Position numbers and translations under genes: made by a program
Shown here: piece after piece, positions 50,346 to 62,931 of the stretch
Numbering within the stretch: position 1 is the stretch's first letter
Layout: each line of letters starts with the position of its first letter
The notes under the pieces: model-generated
What the model saw: the letters and a program-made list of their open reading frames with translations, nothing else
What the model was told of the DNA's origin: nothing
Databases searched by the model: none
From: Mytilus trossulus
Lineage: Eukaryota; Mollusca; Bivalvia; Mytilida; Mytilidae
Assembly: GCF_036588685.1 (NCBI RefSeq)
Contig: NC_086380.1
Span: 66,662,180-66,726,179, forward strand
Direction: 5' to 3'
DNA length: 64,000 nt

Positions 50346-50765
50346 GTAAGTTGGAGATTAATTAAACAATCAGACGTACAACCTGGTATACGTTTTATCA
50401 TAAACTCACAAATGGGATAGTAATATCCTTTTTTTACAACCATATAGGAACTAATTTCAAATTTCAAATTTAAGACCATTGTAATGGATAGATTAATATT
50501 GGGCGTGATTTACAAAAATGTAGGTATACCCAATTTGCTTTGCTTATATATGATCGCTATATACACCGTTCAAACGGCATTCATGGATATGTAAACACTT
50601 CTACGATATTGTATTATCATCTTTATTATAAAATAAAATCTGAACTATAAAAATCTGAAGCCTTGCCCAGGCACTTGAAATAAATATAGTCTTAGTTTCG
50701 ATGCATGATTTGTGTCAACAAGCGCTAAGTGTTTTTATTTAAACACAACTTTTCGATTTCCCTAG

Positions 50766-50824
50766 TTTTGTATGTTGTTTTATTCTGTATAATAATAATC
50801 CTTTGTGAAGTACAAGCAGTAGCA
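50766..50824 (+). CDS. Tentative second leader exon of the serine protease
   Basis: The good acceptor TTTCGATTTCCCTAG is followed by a hydrophobic frame, open only in the phase left by the previous exon (VLYVVLFCIIIILCEVQAVA). Two tandem donors six nt apart (GTAGCA at 50819, GTAACA at 50825) both give phase 0, as the next exon requires. With this exon the signal segment is longer than usual, nearer a signal anchor. Without it the reading frame does not join. Confidence 0.4.
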
Positions 50825-50864
50825 GTAACAAAAGGTATGATCATAATCATATAGTAATAACAAT

Positions 50865-51055
50865 TTTAAATGATGATAATAGTAATATTAATTATAAATA
50901 ATGATAAATGATAATAGTAATAATAATTATAAATAATGATAAATGATAATAGTAATAATAATTATAAATAATGATAAATGATAAAAGTAATTATAATTAT
51001 AAATACTAATATAAATAATAATTATATATAATGATAAGAGTAATCATAAGGATAA
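50865..51055 (+). repeat. AT-rich tandem repeat (~38-bp unit)
   Basis: Units of AATAATGATAAATGATAATA plus AATAATAATTAT repeat three times cleanly, then decay. It lies in the protease leader intron. Confidence 0.85.
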
Positions 51056-51059
51056 AAAA

Positions 51060-52720
51060 AAGTACCTATATCAATGAGCATAACCTCTTCATTATTGTTT
51101 GTAGTGTTTTACATGGCTGTAGTATGTATATAAACATTCCTATGATATTTTATTAATTTGAATCACTTTCCTCTTTTTCTTTTCAACTTTTGCTAGTTAA
51201 ACATATTTCCTTTTTTTTTTTTTATATCATACTTCGGTTTTGATAATACATTTAATGCTTTCGAGTACTAACTATTAGAGCCGCCATGATTATTTTGGTT
51301 GAGCGTTGTGGATTTAACTGTCACAGCTTAAAGAAGCCACCTGCAATCCAATCCTACTTTCCTTTTTTACTAACATAACTGAATGAATTTTTTTCATCGA
51401 ATTGTACTCTCCATGAGCAACATGGCTGGTGTCACATGATAAACAGACTCTGTTTATCCTTCTGCATGAGGCATCACAGAAAAACCCGGATTTGACTTTT
51501 GTTCGTGTTGGTCAGTATTTAGTTTTCTACAGTGTTTATTGTATACTTTGCAATGGTGTTTCCGAGTTACTACAAATGTTTCATTGTCATTTAGTGCTTT
51601 CCGTAACGCTACCAGTATTTCAATAAACAAAAAGTAACATGACAATGCCAAAACATTCCCCCCTCTTCCGACTGTTTCAATTATTTATGCGGTGTTGGTG
51701 TGTTTTACACAATACCAAATCCTTGATATTTTTCTTTCTTTTGATTTTCCTAGGCTAGGACATTTAACTGGCTCATTTCAATGACTTGTTTTTGATTCCA
51801 CACATAAAAATATTATAGTTTCAAAACTAACTAAATACTCTAAAAGAACGAATATGTATCCATTCTGAATATGTCTGCTGATAATGCAGTGTTCAAGACT
51901 GATTCATACATTTAGGATTTTTACTAAAGTCCTAGATCAGACCATCCAGAATAAAATTTGTCAAAAGTCTGATCAGACACTCGTGATGCGTAGATGGAAA
52001 TCAAAGTTAAAATTATACGTTAATCGCCAAAGTAAAAAGATAATGTTCATGAGCGACCCGATTTAACTGCTTTCGGTAAAACTTGTCCGAGTAAACCGTT
52101 CCTTATACCATTCTTATCGAACTTGTACCCTTGCATATTGAAAACTACTACCTTATCCGTCACTTCAGTTGCCGATTCACCAAAATCTGCTAAATCGGGA
52201 ATATTACTAAACATATCTGATTGTTGTCGTGAAATAATAAATGTTTGACAAATTTTGATAAATTTGAAACATTCGGTGAAAAATCGAATGCTAGTGATAC
52301 GTTTGACAGTTTTTAACATCCTGAATAATCTTTTTACGGGTTGGTTTTTAAATAATCCTCAATATGATTGTAACAAATAGTTTAACGAATTGTACCAGCC
52401 ATATTGAGCCAGACTGGTGTTGTAATAATTTTCATCCGGTTTGGTTAAAATTCAAATAGCTTAAAGAAATATGATTAATTTACCTTGATTTATAACGCAT
52501 TGTAGCAACAAATAGTTATCAATAGGACTGGTAGTAGAACTATTTTGAACAACAAAAGGTTAGCATATATCTTTAAAAAAACAAACTGATAAACAGCATA
52601 CCATGAAAATATTCCGATGGTTTCAGGTAGAGCGACAATTTGTTTTCAAATCCACGATTTGAAAATGATTATTGTGTGTCGTCATGGGGATCCAAAAGGT
52701 TCAACAGATTACTTGGTTGC
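51060..52720. other. Protease intron sequence without a recognised feature
   Basis: There are modest open frames on both strands (51429-51651, and 52319-52047 on the minus strand), but none matches a family I recognise or has convincing splice sites. They may be old element remains. Confidence 0.3.
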
Positions 52721-54379
52721 ATATATATGTTACAGTAAATAGGTGAAATTAGAAATTACACGTAATTACTAAACATTTCAGTAAATACCTGTAATTACTG
52801 GCCAATTTAGTAATTACATGTATTTACTAGTTTTTTCGGTGATTACTGGTATTCACTGATATTTTTGTTTACTAACTTGATATTTTTGTTTTAAAATTGA
52901 AGATATGATTCAAGATACCAAATAAGAAAGTAAAAGTGTAGGTATTTCAGGGCTTACTTAATTAAGGATTAAGGAATATAAGGCACATCAAAAGTGTATA
53001 CTCTTTAGTGTTTGTGAATTGAAACTGGAAAATGGTTGTTTGAAACTCCCTTAAAATCATTTTCAGGATGCATGGGCAATGATATCAATCCAAAATTGAG
53101 AATAAAAAACATTTGTGGGAAGTTTATATGCAGCTTCGCCGCCTCATCATGATGAAAGACATTGAATAATGTCAAATTTGGTTGAATAATCTTGATAATT
53201 CTTAAAATCGCATAATTTCTTTAAATTCAAATCTCCATCAGACATACTTTGCGTATTAACTTGCTCAAGGACATGAGTTAAATTCCTTTTACAAAATATG
53301 TTTCTTTACAAATTATTTTGTCAGACTGTTGTAATGAGGCCGACATTCATCACAAACCAATTTTTACAATGTGATGATGTTAAGAGTCACTTTTAATATT
53401 TCTGTGTTTCTCTTCTTTCTTTTTTTTAGTTTTTCAAGACGTCCAATCTTTAGTTTTTATACCTGCAACAAAATGTTTTTGCCAGTTAACATAACATTCA
53501 CACTGTGGTTTAATTTTTTAAAGTTTTAATTACTTTCTCAAAATATCCTCGATTTATACCAAACTTGGACAGAAACTTGTTTATGATCATAAGATAATAG
53601 CCAGAAGTAAAGTTTGTAAAAAGATCCTTTTTTGTATACTCCTTATTAATGGACTTCGTTTTTCTCCAGTTAACATTACATACACTCTGCGATTAAAGTT
53701 GTTTTTACACATTTATAAGATTTCATAAACCGTCCTGGATTTTAACCAAGTTGGACAGAAGCTTCTGACAGTACTAGTCAAAAGATAGTATTTGGAGGAA
53801 AATTTTAATATTTTTCCTATTTTTGTCGAACCTGCGACTAACAGAAAAGGTAGGAGAGATACCGAAAAACCCTTACTATTTTAAATCTGAATACAGCGGT
53901 AACATATCTCCAGTTAGGGGTTGAATTGAAGGTCACATGAATACGTATTCAATGAGGTCCACTTATTCATTTGCAAATGCACTCATCAATCAGGTTTCTC
54001 AGCTTATTTTAGTCAAATAGAACCAGATTGGCTGCTAAAGGAGACTTAAAATTTCCAAAATCATTTTCATTAATGATTTAATAAAACAAAATCATAATAA
54101 TTATTTTGTTCATAACTAAATAAATTATCCTCTAACAAAAAGGTAAATTTTATGCTGATCACTCTTTAAGAGTACTAACTGATCTTCTATAGTTAGTATC
54201 ACCATAACTTTTTATCAGCTGACCATATTACAACATTTTTTAGACAGTTAGCAACTAGGTGTAAAAGTTCAGTTTAAAATTAGTAATTACTTATATTTAC
54301 AAAGTGCATCAGGGATTACAAATAATTCCTAAATTTTAGTAATTACATGTAATTCCTAATTTACTCTAACATATATATA
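52721..54379. mobile_element. Non-autonomous element with ~45-bp terminal inverted repeats
   Basis: The left end (ATATATATGTTACAGTAAAT, then GTAATTACTAAA) is inverted at the right end (AATTTACTCTAACATATATA, 54357-54376, preceded by TTTAGTAATTAC). Further GTAATTAC motifs cluster inside both ends. It carries nested pieces of other repeats at about 53500-53880 (as 16145-16790) and 53930-54030 (as 20340-20450 inverted). No transposase frame. Confidence 0.7.
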
Positions 54380-54559
54380 GATAACACTTTAATACACCTC
54401 AACCAAAACTTTGAAAACTAAGAATGTTATTTGTCAAGTACCCGAGAAGAAATCCCCTCAGTTTAAGGCAGATTAGTCTATGAACTTGTAGTCCTCGTTT
54501 AACCGTTATGTTTGACATTTCTACCGTTTATTTCTGTTTGTTTTACACAATTTGATTGA

Positions 54560-55190
54560 CTTATATGCAACTTTGAATTTTAAAAAAAACTAAGTATTTT
54601 CTTACCCCCAGGAGTAGATTACCTTACCCGTTTTTGGCACAACTTTTTGGAATTTGGGGTCCTCAATGCTCTTCAACTTTGTATTTGTTTGGCTTTTTAA
54701 CTATTTTGATCTGAGCGTCACTGATGAGTCTTATGTAGACGAAACGCGCGTATGGCGTATAAACTTATAATCCTGGTACTTTTGATAACCAATTTAAATA
54801 TAAGTGAAATGTTGAGCTAGCTATCAAACAAGGTTATTTCCACCATTTTCTTCTCAAGTAACTGACTATCCCCGAGGGTATCACCAGCCCAGTAGTCAGC
54901 ACTTCGGTGTTGACATGAATATCAATTATATTGTAATTTTTATAAATTGTCTGTTACAAAACTTTGAATTTTTCGAAAAACTAAGGATTTTCTTGTCCAA
55001 GGAGTAGATTACTTTAGCCGTATTTGGCACAACTTTTTGGAATTTTGGGTCCTCAATGCTCTTCAAATTTGTATTTGTTTGGCTTTTTAACCATTTTGAT
55101 CTGAGCGTCACTGATGAGTCTTATGTAGACGAGACGCGCGTCTGGCGTATAAAATTATAATCCTGGTATACTTTTGATAATTAAGTCTTT
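54560..55190 (+). repeat. Two direct copies of the GACGAAACGCGCGT repeat
   Basis: Copies at about 54565-54785 and 54958-55180 are over 90% alike by eye. They share GGCACAACTTTTTGGAATTT, GAGCGTCACTGATGAGTC, TATGTAGACGA and CTTATAATCCTGGTA-type ends. A CCCGAGGGTATCACCAGCCC segment lies between them. Confidence 0.85.
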
Positions 55191-56322
55191 CCACTTTTCT
55201 GTGGAAAGACTTATTGTTTTTCTTCTGATTATTATTAATTTTTTTTTCCGCCAAATTTTATTCTTGCGATAAATGTTTGTTTCGCAATATGTCGCTTAGA
55301 TATTTCTCATATGGTATCGTATAGTTTATGCGCTTTTAAATTTTACCCTGCTAAGCCGAACCATTTTCTTTGTAAGAGTTATCTCCCTATTCACTGTTTA
55401 TGATCTGTGTGCATCTCCTTCCTAACAAAAAAAGATATCGACAAAATTCTTTTTGCAAATTGTTAGTTACATCCTCAGTAATTTTTGGCGCATTTGGATC
55501 GAAGCGATTCGATGAAATTTTATAGGAGTTATCTACCTTTACAAAATAAATTTGTCGGTATGTTTATATAACTCATAAACAGTTAACCGTATAACCCTGG
55601 AATGTTTTTATTTGAGTCCAATGGGTCCCAACTTAGAAAATGAGGTCAAGGTCAAAGGTCAAGGTCAAGTTCTCAATTGTGACTTTTGCTTGTTTTTGCA
55701 TTTTCTCCGACACTTTGAGAGATACATATAAAAGAACAAGTGCAAAATGTCAGCTTTATTGTAATGAAGATATGTTACATTTAGTCTTATACAATTAAAT
55801 GGCATCTTATAGGAGTTGGTGCCCCTGAAATGTCTTGATATGAAGTTATTTGATTATAACTTCAATTAAGTTCATTATAAAGACATTTGACCTCATACAA
55901 AAGGTTAAGTGACTAATGACTTTGAAAAATGGCTACCGGAAGTGACCTTTAAAACCGGAAGTAGCTATTTTTGCAATTTTTTTCACCTAAAAGTACCAAG
56001 AATCCATATATTTTGTCATATAGATACATGAACAGATTACTGAAGACTAAAAATGACTTCCAACAAACCGGAAATGGCCAATTATCTCCCATTCTACATA
56101 CAAAAGTATATAGAAACTATATATTTTTGGAATCAGTGTGAAAGAAGCTATCATATGAGACTGGATGTGACATTAATTTCACCGGAAGTAGCATATTATA
56201 TCCCTTATATCACTCAAAAAGATAATTAAACCATCATTTATCGCATCAGTATAAAGAAACTACTTTCTTATCCAAATTACTTTACTGTGGAAAGACTTTC
56301 AATTGTTCTCTGAACAATTGGT
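55183..56322. mobile_element. Element with AGTCTTTCCAC hairpin ends and CCGGAAGT motifs
   Basis: The left end is a hairpin, AAGTCTTTCCAC then GTGGAAAGACTT (55183-55212). The right end has GTGGAAAGACTTTCAATTG, then a second hairpin GAACAATTGG. ACCGGAAGT occurs at 55935-55943, 55954-55962 and 56181-56189. No coding capacity seen. Confidence 0.65.
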
Positions 56323-56554
56323 TTTTAATTATTAACTGTTTTTTGCCTTTTAATAAAAGCTACTTTTCATTTTAGAATTTTCCTTTGTGATCTTGTATTT
56401 TATTGTACCCTTTGCATATTTTTATTTTCATTGTTCTGTTTATTCCTGCTTAGTTTCGTGTCTTCTTGGTCTTTCATAAGAAGCAAATACTATTGTTAGC
56501 GCTGTAAAATACGATCTGAGAAATAATTTAAGGAATGGTTGTAATATTTTTTCT

Positions 56555-56850
56555 GTCTATGAAGAAATAACATACAAAATTGATGCACACTGAATAACGC
56601 GCGTAGCGGGTAATTTGACAGTGTGCATCACACTTTTTTTTTGTTATTTTGAATAGACAGAAAATATATTACAGTCATTTTTTAATAAATTGATTCTAAA
56701 TTCCATTTCATATCATAAAAAAACATGTAAAAAACGTAGATGACGTCACGGTCACATGACTTAATTATGTCTATGGGCTGGTAACAAAACAACTTCAGCC
56801 TATCAGAAGACGCGTTACACCCAAAATCAAATTATATTAGAATACAAGTA
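56555..56850 (+). repeat. Hairpin-containing repeat, copy 1
   Basis: It starts TCTATGAAGAAATAACATAC. A perfect 12-bp inverted repeat follows, TGATGCACACTG (56581-56592) with CAGTGTGCATCA (56619-56630), around GCGCGTAGCGGG. The rest includes TTACAGTCATTT, GATGACGTCACGGTCACATG and AGACGCGTTA. It is a direct copy of 62290-62590 and ends about 230 bp before protease exon 57082. Confidence 0.85.
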
Positions 56851-57081
56851 AAAAAACAACCACGAAATTATACAAACTACTTCCTCTTTTTATTGAAAAC
56901 GTTCATATTGTCTTTTGTTATAAATATAAAACGTCGTAATCTATGCTTTGTTTATTTGATGAGTATATTATATATGTGTTTTTACATTGTTGTTTATCGC
57001 TTTCCGCTCTCTGCATTGTCCGATTGTTTTGCGATTGATGAGCTTAAATGTCTTTTCATATATCTTCTGACTTTCTTTTAG

Positions 57082-60000
57082 GTGTCTAATGCCGCTAGTA
57101 TCGTTAAGATTGTTAATGGTGATAATGCTGACATAGAAGAATTTCCATGGCAAGTCTCTATTCAGACCAATGATAATAATTATTGGGAGAGTCATTGCGG
57201 GGGAGTAATTATTGCTGAAAACTGGATTTTAACAGCTGCTCATTGCACTTTATTTAGCTCCAGAACGTAAGTGAGATATTTCATATATAATATAAAACTC
57301 ATTTTTTTTAGCTATAACTTAAAAATCCTAACTTTAATACATTATAATGGTTAAGATATATTACAATATTAACAATTTATTGACAAGGAATCTGAAAATA
57401 TTGCTTTACAAATTAAAGATAGCTTATCATATCATGCACTTATTTATATGCAAGAAAAATGTTAATCAACATATATTTTCGATAGACTGGTTCCCTGCCC
57501 TTTCTCTGTTTGGCTCTGACAGATAACCGTATGTTGTAAGGGAGAGGACCTGCCTATCTTTTCCATAACACTTTATATTGATAAAAGCATCTACACAATT
57601 TCTGGTTGCATCCTAAATAAACACTAAATACAATATACATGTAGTTCTATGTAATATCTATAAATGTTTGATTCAAAGTTGATAAAGTTTGTGTCTTATA
57701 TTTATATACAAAGTAACTAGCATGCAACTGAAGTTTTCACATTCTTTTCTTTTTAGAAAAGATGGATACCGGGTAGTAGCGGGTAGTTCTTTGTATAGTC
57801 AGCTGAACGTTACTAGATACGTGAAGGATATTTATGTGGTATGATAGTGTTATTCTATAGTTGTGAATTTCGTTAATTTTGAGTGAAAAATGCATAGATC
57901 TATGAATGAAGGAACTAGTTTAATGTTGTTTTTTCTGCTTGAAAACAGGGATCATATCCTAGTTCTAATCCAAAAATTAGAATTTCGGACCTAAAACTTC
58001 CACCCTAAATCATTCCAACAGATCATGTTTATATCAAAATCCTTTCACATGGAAATATTATATCCTCGTGTTACTCAAAAACTTTATATCAAATAGAATA
58101 TATTTGTATAATCAGTTATTTTACAAATTAAGTCAAAACGCATCTACTACATTTGAAAATGCCTGTACCAAGTCAGGAATATGACAGTTCTTGTCCATTC
58201 GTTTTTGATGTGTTTTGCCATTTGATTTTGCCATGTGATTATGGACTTTCCTAATGGATTTTCCTCTGATTTCAGTATTTTTGTGATTTTACTTTTTTCT
58301 TGTATGCAACAGAGACCGAACAGCAATATGTATCACAAGTATCATGTGTATGTCAAATGTGATTAGAAATAAGCAACTTTGTCATTAGCCTCCACAAAAA
58401 CACATTAAAAGATGAATTATGTAAGTTTTAATACAGCCGTCATAATGATGATCCGAGCTTTACAAATGTACAAATCACATCGAGCCTATTAACACTAGAA
58501 ATTTCATAGACCTCAATAAAAAAGATAAATGAAATACGAATACTCCAAATTAATTTAAACAAGTTGGTCATTTAACAATAAACGTTCAATCATATAACAT
58601 AGAATTTTAATGTATGAAATATAGAAATAAGGTGAGGTTGTATGCTTGGAAATGAAACACCTATTCACCAGAGACAAAATGACGAGAATGTAAACAACAA
58701 ACATAACATTTTGCAATCTCCGGCGCAGAGATTTTATCCGTTCCGTTCAATACTTTGTAACACTACACTCATTATGACATTATCCTTAAGTGCAGTATTG
58801 CGGAGCAAGCATCAAACGGATATGAACTTTGCGCTGGAAATTGAACATGTTTAAACAATCGACATTGGTATTTTTTCAGCATAAAAACTTCCAGAAACCA
58901 GAGATACTTGATAATGACATTATGCTTCTTGAGCTTAAGAAACCACTTATTTTTGGTTCGAAAATCAATAAAATAAGCTTGGACAGAGATATAAGTAAAA
59001 ATCGTACAGGAGAGCAGTGTAAAGTATCCGGATGGGGAAATACAAATGGAACAAAGGATGGTATGTTTTATTACAGAATTTAAAAGCAAAATGCAGAAAC
59101 ACTTTACATTTTTTTAAAGACGAAAGCACCCATGGGACATATAGTTTTGTTATGTTATGTGAACTGATTTATTTAAATGAGTCATGAAGGTGAAAATTGC
59201 ATAGAAACAATTTGTTTAGCCTTCAATGTAGATAAGGGGTCGATTATTTGTACATAATTTGCAAATGAAAAAATTATGTCGTTTACAAGCATAATAATAA
59301 TTAGCTTAAATTTGACATTAGGACATGTTAGACTGGACACATTGTAATCTTTTTCCTTAATTGTCTTCAAAGCATCATTTTAGACATTAGTTGCAATAAA
59401 TAAAATACCAAGTAGACAATGAAAAACCCCATGTTACAGAATAATAACTGTCCACCAAATTGCCCACATAATTATTGCGTTGGCCTTTAAATATTTGCTT
59501 TTGTCCCAATAGTTATCAAAAGTTGAAGAGCATAGAGGACAAAATAAATCCAAAAAGTTGTGCCAAGTACGGCTAAGGTAATCTTGGGATAAGAAAATCC
59601 TTAGGTTTTTTTTCTCCAAAAATTGTAAGTTTTGTAACAGGAAATTTATAAAAATGACCCCATAATTGATATTCATGTCAACAACGAAGTGCTGACTACT
59701 TGTCTGGTGGTACATATTGGTACTTAACGTCCACCAGCAGTGGCATCGACCTAGTGCTGTAAATAATTATAAAAAAAAAGATTAAATAAATGCTGTTAAT
59801 AAATGATGAACATGCCATAAATACTAGTGTAGTGACACACAAAAATCTCACTAAACCATGATCCATTAATAACTTTTTTTTCTCAACATTGTTTCAAGAA
59901 TTTAACAAACTGGATCGTCTGCAAGAAGCTTCTGTACAAATTATCAACCCTGATAGCTGTATTAAAGTCTATAAACATGGTTATTCTGTGCTGGCAAATA

Positions 60001-62931
60001 CAAAAGTTTGTGTCCAGGGAGAGGAGAAAAGTTCCTGCGGCGTATGTTAAACTATATTTCTTCTTTGTTTCTTAAATAATCATCTCGTACGTCCAGAACC
60101 GAACGTTCTAATGAAATAAGTTGCAAGCTGTGCATACTTATTCTGATTGAGGCTGTTTAATCTTATGATTCTATTTAGTTTGCTCTTTGATATATCATCT
60201 TTTACATTTTTGTCAAAGGATCAAAGTAATTATTTTTTGTAAATATTTTATGACAAATAGAGGAGCCAAATTGATTTTAGTTAAATAGTTTAGTACCAAT
60301 TTGATCATAATTAAAAGTAATAATTCATGTATCATTAAACTAGGATACGTCAGATGATATTTCTAACTATACCTAATTTTGACGCATCGTAATAGAAAAT
60401 TAATGCAACGATAGATAAAATGACAATATATATTGGCGAATGGACGTTAAACAAGCACAAAACAATTTATCAGTCGAACTGGTATTTTCGTTGGAACATT
60501 TGATTCTAAACCTCATTCTTACAATTGCAATTCTAATTTAACTTAATGACATCATGAAACATGTAAGTAGTATTGTTTCCAAAGGTTTCATTTTCATTAG
60601 TAGTTAACTTCCAATTATTGCGTTCTATCAATGATTAATGTTCGTTTTGTATACTCAAGATGTTTCTTTGGATGAAATTTGAAAAAAGGCAACTGATTTT
60701 TATAGTTCGTTCTTATGTTGTACTGTTATATTACTGTCCCAGATTAGGGGGAGGGTTGGGATCCCGCTAACATGTTTAACCCCGCCACATTATTTATGTA
60801 TATGCTTGTTCCAAGTCAGGAGCCTGTAATACAGTGGTTGTCGTTTGTTTATGTGTTACATTGTTTTCGTTCATTTTATTTACTTAAATAAGGCCGTTAG
60901 TTTTCTCGTTTGAATTGTTTTACATTGTCTTATCGGGGCCTTTTTTAACTGACTGCGGTATGGGCTTTGAAGGCCGTACGGTGACCTATAGTTGTTAATA
61001 TATGTGTCATTTTGGTCTGTTGTGGATAGTTGTCTCATTGGCAATCATACCACATCTTCTTTTTTTTATAGGACAGGAGTTTTAATTAAAAGGCAGGGTA
61101 ACAATTTATGTAAAAAAACTAAGAAAAAAAGGCAGTACCGAAAAGAGTAAACATAAAAAGGAAGGACAGAGATTACAACTAAAATTATAGGACAAAGTTT
61201 TTCATCCCAGCACCCCCCCCCAAAAGCAAATGGTAGCTCCCTTACATTGTATGAGTATAAAGTTTGTATGTGTATAAAATGGCTTTTCTGGTATTTTTGC
61301 AAATAAGCATTGCGAGGCTAAATTTTACTTTTTCAACCAAAAATAATGTCCGATTCATAATATCTTTTCATCTCAAACACAGACATACATTGTACAACCT
61401 TGTTTATCAAACTCAAGCTTCTATATTACTTATTGATAGAAAGGCAGTCTTGACATTTTGTATCATATTCACTCGAAAAAAATCAAATCACTCGATCCTA
61501 GCCACACATAGTACCTACCGTGGTTACTATTGATGAAAGCATAACATAAGACGCTATCCTATCTCAACGTACACGGACTTATTCCAGTTGGAGGCTGCAA
61601 TCGCTTAGTTTTTTCTCCTCTTTGATTTGTTTCTTCGATTTACTGCTGCTGTCTTTTACTTAGGACTCGTATGCCTAAATATGTAACATATATTTGTATT
61701 GTCCTCAAGATAAGATTTGGTTTGCCAAAGAGACAACTCTCAATCAGAAACCATACTAAGTATATACTATTCTAGTATACAACTCGCCTAAACATCAACC
61801 CAACAATGTTACATCTGTAAACCCTATATTTTGACCAATTACAAATATTTTTCTTTTCATATATTAAAGAATTCAACAGCTTGTCAAGATTTAATTGCCA
61901 ACTTTTTAGCAATTTCTAGATTTCCTTTCTTTCGATTTGAGACCAAAATACTATCAATGGTGAAAGACTGAGTAATTTATTCAAATTTTAAACAACAAAT
62001 AAGATATTTCAAAAAAGGAGCTCCATTAAATACTAGTCTCAATAGTTTAGCTTATGTTGTTCTTAAATAATGATCCTACCAATTTCAAATCGTAGATTTT
62101 TTAAAACTTCAACATATTAAATGAGATTATCACATCCTATTAAAGCTGATATAAAGATATCCATATCTGTCATTTCATATATATAATATTATTATCAATA
62201 TGCGGGTATTCTATTTAAGGCTTCAGACTGGTATCATTTAAACCGATCTGCGACCGGATGAGTAGAGTGGTTACTACGAACAATTCAATATCTACGGAGT
62301 GACCGTCTATGAAGAAATAACATACAAAATGTGGTGCACACTGAATAACACGCGTAGCGTGTTATTTCAAAGAGAGCACCACATTTTTGAGGTTTTTTTC
62401 GAATAGGCAGAAAAAAATGTTACAGTCATTTCTTAGAATTAATTTTTTAAATTCCATTTCAACATGGAGTAAATCATGAAAAAAACGTTGATGATGTCAC
62501 GATCACATGGCAAATTAAGTATACGAACTGATAAACGAAACGATGTAAACCAATCACAAGACGCGTTAAATCCATTAAATTTATTTTTGAATATGCATTA
62601 ATTCATATAGGGTGATAGTGGAGGCGGATTGATATGTAGGGATGAAGATGAAAATACGGAAAAGCTTGTTGGGCTTGTATCACTTGGATTTGGTTGTGAT
62701 GCAAAAGTACCAAGTATTTATAGCAAGGTTTCTGCATATTTAGATTGGATTACTACAACGATGAATAGGAAAGGTAAAAATGGCAAAAATAACACGAAAG
62801 ACAAGAAAGACAACAAAAACAACAGAGACAACAAAAACAGGAAAGACAAAAAAGACAACAAAAACAACAAAAACAACAGAGACAACCCAAACAGGAAAGA
62901 CAAGAAGGATCAGAAAAATAAAAATCAGTAG
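57082..62931 (+). CDS. Chymotrypsin-like S1 serine protease with Lys/Asn/Asp-rich tail
   Basis: Exons: 57082-57266, 57757-57838, 58880-59060, 59899-60041, 62611-62931 (stop TAG). They join in phase to 303 residues, preceded by leader exons near 50.3 and 50.8 kb. Counting from 57082: activation site IVK/IVNG (cut before residue 10), His54 in LTAAHC, Asp102 in DNDIMLLEL, Ser200 in GDSGGG. The residues before the active serine are SSCGGDSGG: Ser at the position equivalent to 189 predicts chymotrypsin-like, not trypsin-like, specificity. The usual GDSGGP is GDSGGG here. After the catalytic domain (to about 247), residues 248-303 are a tail of 18 Lys, 18 Asn, 8 Asp and 5 Arg, net about +15. AATAAA lies at 62934-62939, three nt after the stop. 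Likely secreted; a digestive, immune or matrix role cannot be told apart. Confidence 0.9.
59515..59760 (-). repeat. GACGAAACGCGCGT-family repeat, inverted and truncated
   Basis: It holds AGTTGAAGAGCATAGAGGAC, AAAAGTTGTGCCAAGTACGG and TGTCAACAACGAAGTGCTGA, inverse of sequence in 54560-55190. The GCGCGT core is missing. It lies in a protease intron. Confidence 0.7.
60730..61075 (+). repeat. Interspersed repeats (GGGGGAGGGTTGGGATCCC, then GGCCGTACGGTGACC)
   Basis: About 60735-60830 resembles part of 32820-32900. About 60955-61072 is nearly identical to 36340-36478. Confidence 0.7.
62290..62595 (+). repeat. Hairpin-containing repeat, copy 2
   Basis: It matches copy 1 at 56555 in the same orientation. 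The stem is ATGTGGTGC (62329-62337) with GCACCACAT (62376-62384), and the inner palindrome is AATAACACGC/GCGTGTTATT. It ends just before the acceptor of the exon carrying the catalytic serine (62611). Confidence 0.85.

Noticed and set aside
50865-51055. CRISPR-like array
   Set aside because: Regular spacing comes from an AT-rich microsatellite-like tandem repeat with no unique spacers, in a eukaryotic genome.
52047-52319. 90-residue minus-strand frame in the protease intron
   Set aside because: No recognised family; it may be old element sequence. Not enough to call a gene.
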